Shown one piece after another: positions 7,261 to 9,244 of a DNA stretch of 9,244 nt. Both the position numbers and the translations under genes were made by a program. A model generated the notes under the pieces. The model was not told where the DNA came from. It ran no database searches and saw nothing but the letters and a program-made list of their open reading frames with translations. This stretch comes from Selenomonadaceae bacterium. GTDB taxonomy: Bacteria; Bacillota; Negativicutes; Selenomonadales; Selenomonadaceae. The stretch's first letter is position 1. Each line of letters begins with the position of its first letter. The stretch spans positions 1 through 9,244 of the forward strand of contig JAFXOC010000613.1 of assembly GCA_017529085.1 (NCBI GenBank). The letters run 5' to 3'.

Positions 7261-8466
7261 TCATACCTCCTTCGGCATAGCAAACCATTCACGATTATTT
7301 TCATATAGCTTCTTCATGTATTCTGTCTGTTGACCGAAGGAAAAATGTCCCACAACAGTATCCTCTGCCACCACGATAGCATATGAATTATTAATACAAA
7401 ACTCTCCCAGTTTTCCTTCATCCACGCCTAAATCCCTCTGACCCGAAACGTCAAACCCATTGAATGATTCCCAGAAGCTACGTTTGAATAGAATAAAGCC
7501 TATACTGAAGCGGACATTACAAAAGCTGTACTTCTTCTTATTTTTACCAAATAACTCGCCCAAAATATCTAACTGCGGAATATCACTTGCCAACCCCCAT
7601 AGATATCCGGCAACCTCGTCACAACACTCCACCATACGTCTACGAGAACCTCCGAAAAACGCATATTCAAATCTTCTGTCGTATTCATTCAACTTTCCCA
7701 AATGCTTAAGAAACGGTATATAACCATAACCATTTAGAGGTAACAGCGGACCAGCAAATCCTATTTCATATCTAGACTCCAATTCTGCCGTTAAATAGGC
7801 ATTCATAATTCTTTCAAATGTATGTTTTGTCAAAAATATATCTTCATCCATCTTGTATATCCACTTAACATAAGGATATAATCTAATAGCTATATTTTGT
7901 ATCAAAGTAACGCTGTTCATAGATGTACTTAGATATGACCAATCATTTTGTTCTGCTAAATCAGCTAAATCGTCACTCCAAACGCCCGAAGATAAGATGC
8001 ATATTTCAATATCTCTCGGAACCACTCTGCAAAGGCGTTCAAAAACATCCTCCCATAAAAATTCCTTATAACCGCTAAGAACAAAACAAACCTTATCTTT
8101 TCTTTTACGTCTGTCAATGAACTTATAGTTCGTAAGTTCCCATATCCGCCTCCAAAACGTTTCTTCTAGGAATATATAATTATCAAAGCCTCTACTTTGA
8201 AGCTCTTGTACAACATCGTTTTTATATTTATCAGATACAGCAATTATAAATAATGGAAAATTGGTTTTTTCAATTTCATCTATAGCACAAATTTTATAAC
8301 CTTCCAAACTATCTGCATTGTTTTTTTTGTCAGTAACTACTATCCCACGGATTTTTATGAAATATGGCATCTTGAAAAAATATAAAACTCTCCTTGCAAA
8401 AACACCCGCACCATATATCCATATATTATTCGCATGACACAGTTTCTCTATGCAATCCATTAACAT
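7261..8466 (-). CDS. Glycosyltransferase-like protein with N-terminal Rossmann-like domain
   Basis: The product is 401 residues and is the first gene of the leftward operon. Residues 13-102 form a Rossmann-like domain (IWIYGAGVFARR at 15-26, then a LEGYKI / IIAVSDKYK / RGFDNYIFLEE pattern), matching domains in two later proteins of the operon. Residues about 125-395 look like a GT-A glycosyltransferase. The evidence is a Rossmann-type start (KVCFVLSGYKEFLWED), a DxD motif KMDEDIF with D207-E208-D209, an IGFILFKRSFWESFNGFD stretch (322-339) like the acceptor-side region of GT2 enzymes, then VDEG (348-351) and H374. The exact family is not recognised, so donor and acceptor are unknown. GGAGG precedes ATG 8466 by four nt and ATG 8460 by ten, so either could start it. 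The gene is visibly more AT-rich than the distal operon genes. Confidence 0.7.
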   Translation of the reverse strand: MLMDCIEKLCHANNIWIYGAGVFARRVLYFFKMPYFIKIRGIVVTDKKNNADSLEGYKICAIDEIEKTNFPLFIIAVSDKYKNDVVQELQSRGFDNYIFLEETFWRRIWELTNYKFIDRRKRKDKVCFVLSGYKEFLWEDVFERLCRVVPRDIEICILSSGVWSDDLADLAEQNDWSYLSTSMNSVTLIQNIAIRLYPYVKWIYKMDEDIFLTKHTFERIMNAYLTAELESRYEIGFAGPLLPLNGYGYIPFLKHLGKLNEYDRRFEYAFFGGSRRRMVECCDEVAGYLWGLASDIPQLDILGELFGKNKKKYSFCNVRFSIGFILFKRSFWESFNGFDVSGQRDLGVDEGKLGEFCINNSYAIVVAEDTVVGHFSFGQQTEYMKKLYENNREWFAMPKEV

Positions 8467-8479
8467 TCAACCTCCACTA

Positions 8480-8491
8480 AAGACATGTCTT
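8480..8491. promoter_or_regulatory. 12-bp perfect palindrome upstream of the glycan operon
   Basis: AAGACATGTCTT is a perfect palindrome lying just before the ribosome binding site of the first operon gene. It could be an operator half-site pair or a chance palindrome. No promoter could be placed confidently next to it. Confidence 0.2.
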
Positions 8492-8519
8492 AAATATATA
8501 GTGACCTATTCGTATATAT

Positions 8520-8582
8520 TTATCTACAAAACTTATCTTGTTTTTTATGACGTGTAAGCTCTATTATGTTGTAAATAACCAC
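8520..8582 (-). CDS. Possible 20-residue leader peptide ahead of the glycan operon
   Basis: A GTG at 8580-8582 has a perfect GGAGG (8590-8594) exactly 7 nt upstream and opens a 20-codon frame ending in TAA at 8520-8522, 53 nt before the first operon gene. The product begins hydrophobic (VVIYNIIEL) and ends basic (RHKKQDKFCR). The same frame reads open further upstream as a hydrophobic stretch back to a TGA, so it may instead be the tail of a decayed small membrane protein. No attenuator hairpin is obvious, and no function can be assigned. Confidence 0.22.
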   Translation of the reverse strand: MVIYNIIELTRHKKQDKFCR

Positions 8583-8640
8583 AATAATACCTCCAGAAAA
8601 TATAAAAACATCTTTTAAGGCATTTATTCTTCATTTCATA

Positions 8641-8668
8641 TTGACACCACCTTGCTTTGTGATAAAAT
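8641..8668 (+). promoter_or_regulatory. Strong-looking sigma-70-type promoter facing the AAA-ATPase-like gene
   Basis: A perfect -35 TTGACA lies at 8641-8646. A 16-nt spacer leads to TAAAAT at 8663-8668, which is preceded by TGA and so gives an extended -10. Transcription would start near 8675, only about 23 nt before the MITE-like element. The element would lie wholly within the 5' leader of the gene starting at 8942. Confidence 0.6.
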
Positions 8669-8697
8669 ATTTAAAAAAAATATAAACGAAAAGTATT

Positions 8698-8899
8698 CAG
8701 ACTGTAGACTTATTATTGTTTATTCACTCCTCTTGCTCTCCCCCCTACCCCCTCTCGGAGGGGGCTTGGTTAGATGAAATATAAAATTTTGGCTCAAAAG
8801 TAATAATCAGAGTGCCTCCCTCTTAGAGGGAGGGGGACCGCGAAGCGGTGGAAGGAGAGCCGTGAAGAGCACAATATTGATTGATTTGTCTACAGTCTG
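8698..8899. mobile_element. MITE-like non-autonomous element with 12-bp TIRs and 7-bp target duplication
   Basis: CAGACTGTAGAC (8698-8709) and its exact reverse complement GTCTACAGTCTG (8888-8899) bound 202 bp. AAGTATT occurs directly outside both ends (8691-8697 and 8900-8906), as expected for a 7-bp target duplication. The inside carries no transposase frame. It contains three compact hairpins: CCCCCTC/GAGGGGG (8748-8764), CCTCCCTC/GAGGGAGG (8815-8833) and ACCGC/GCGGT (8837-8849). The G/C-rich arms contrast sharply with the AT-rich surroundings. The two halves resemble diverged inverted copies: both carry CTCTCC near the end, then a pyrimidine-rich hairpin ending in GGC or GGGC. The mobilising transposase family cannot be named from this window. 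Confidence 0.8.
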
Positions 8900-8941
8900 A
8901 AGTATTAGAGATAAGAAAAATAAAAAAGGGGCAAAAAGAAT

Positions 8942-9244
8942 ATGAAACAGCATTACATTATGCCCGTAGGCGTAGACGACTTTCGCCGAGTTCGCGAACA
9001 ATATTACTATGTGGATAAAACAGATTTTATAAAATCTCTTATCGACAGTCACAGTCAAGCAACTCTTATAACAAGACCCCGGCGTTTCGGTAAAACACTT
9101 GCGCTTAGTATGTTGTATTATTTTTTTACTTTGGAAAACGCCAAGGAAAATCGTGCTCTCTTTGAAGGCACCGCTATAGAAAAAGCCGGCGAAAAGTATA
9201 TGGCGTTTCAGGGAAGCAAACCTACTGTGTTTGTGAGCTTGAAG
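8942..9244 (+). CDS. AAA-ATPase-like protein (PF09820 / DUF1703 type), 5' part only
   Basis: The frame is open from ATG 8942 to the window end, giving 101 residues with no stop. The opening MPVGVDDF, then YYYVDKTDFI, then a Walker A loop TRPRRFGKT at 44-52 followed by LSMLYYFF, is the signature start of AAA-ATPase-like proteins. These usually carry a C-terminal PD-(D/E)XK-type DUF1703 domain and run to about 500-600 residues. Such genes are often present in many copies in gut and rumen anaerobes, and their role is not established; links to mobile or defence functions have been proposed. The ribosome site is weak (AAGGGG about 11 nt upstream). The probable promoter at 8641-8668 lies on the far side of the MITE-like element. 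The 3' part is outside the window. Confidence 0.85.
   Translation, partial: MKQHYIMPVGVDDFRRVREQYYYVDKTDFIKSLIDSHSQATLITRPRRFGKTLALSMLYYFFTLENAKENRALFEGTAIEKAGEKYMAFQGSKPTVFVSLK

Noticed and set aside
8467..8697. Promoter for the leftward glycan operon
   Set aside because: Several AT-rich hexamers such as TATATT and CATAAT occur, but none pairs with a -35 at a proper distance, so no call was made.
8741..8849. Repeated CCCTC/GAGGG blocks that could suggest a CRISPR array
   Set aside because: There are no equally spaced direct repeats; the blocks are inverted arms of three hairpins within one element bounded by terminal inverted repeats.
8807..9058. Leftward frame of 83 codons across the right end of the MITE and the AAA-ATPase-like start
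   Set aside because: It reads through the element's inverted repeat and hairpins and is antisense to the well-supported gene at 8942.

Overview
The window looks like chromosomal DNA of an AT-rich, low-GC Firmicute. The evidence is strong AGGAGG-type ribosome binding sites, GTG start use, a tRNA with encoded CCA, compact hairpin/U-tract terminators and tightly overlapped surface-glycan genes. An anaerobic gut or rumen member (Negativicutes or Clostridia) is a guess from the gene styles; no marker here fixes the taxon.

Left part (1-1475, + strand): a short prepilin peptidase, then tRNA-Val(CAC) with its own promoter and a clear terminator, then a small PaaI-like hotdog thioesterase. A symmetric terminator at 1434-1473 separates it from the convergent operon and can serve both strands.

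Centre (1506-8466, - strand): five genes read leftward as one tightly packed unit, with junctions that overlap or nearly touch. In transcription order they are: a glycosyltransferase-like protein with an N-terminal Rossmann-like domain (7261-8466); a GT2 glycosyltransferase (5957-7252); a 740-residue fusion of SAM methyltransferase, kinase-like domain, Rossmann-like domain and TagD-like cytidylyltransferase (3738-5960); a TIM barrel of the sugar-phosphate isomerase/epimerase fold joined to another copy of the Rossmann-like domain (2413-3738); and a stand-alone TIM-barrel isomerase/epimerase (1506-2453). A coherent reading is that the TIM barrels make or remodel a small sugar or polyol, the fusion protein phosphorylates, methylates and/or activates it as a CDP derivative, and the glycosyltransferases build the acceptor glycan of a surface polysaccharide or glycoprotein. 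Substrates cannot be read from sequence. The most striking points are the four-domain fusion, the same Rossmann-like domain in three of the five proteins, and loss of metal ligands in one of the two TIM barrels.

Right part (8467-9244): an AT-rich intergenic region holding a possible tiny leader ORF facing the operon and a good rightward promoter. A 202-bp MITE-like element follows, with 12-bp perfect terminal inverted repeats and a 7-bp target duplication. It sits between that promoter and the start of an AAA-ATPase-like gene of the PF09820 type, which runs off the window end.
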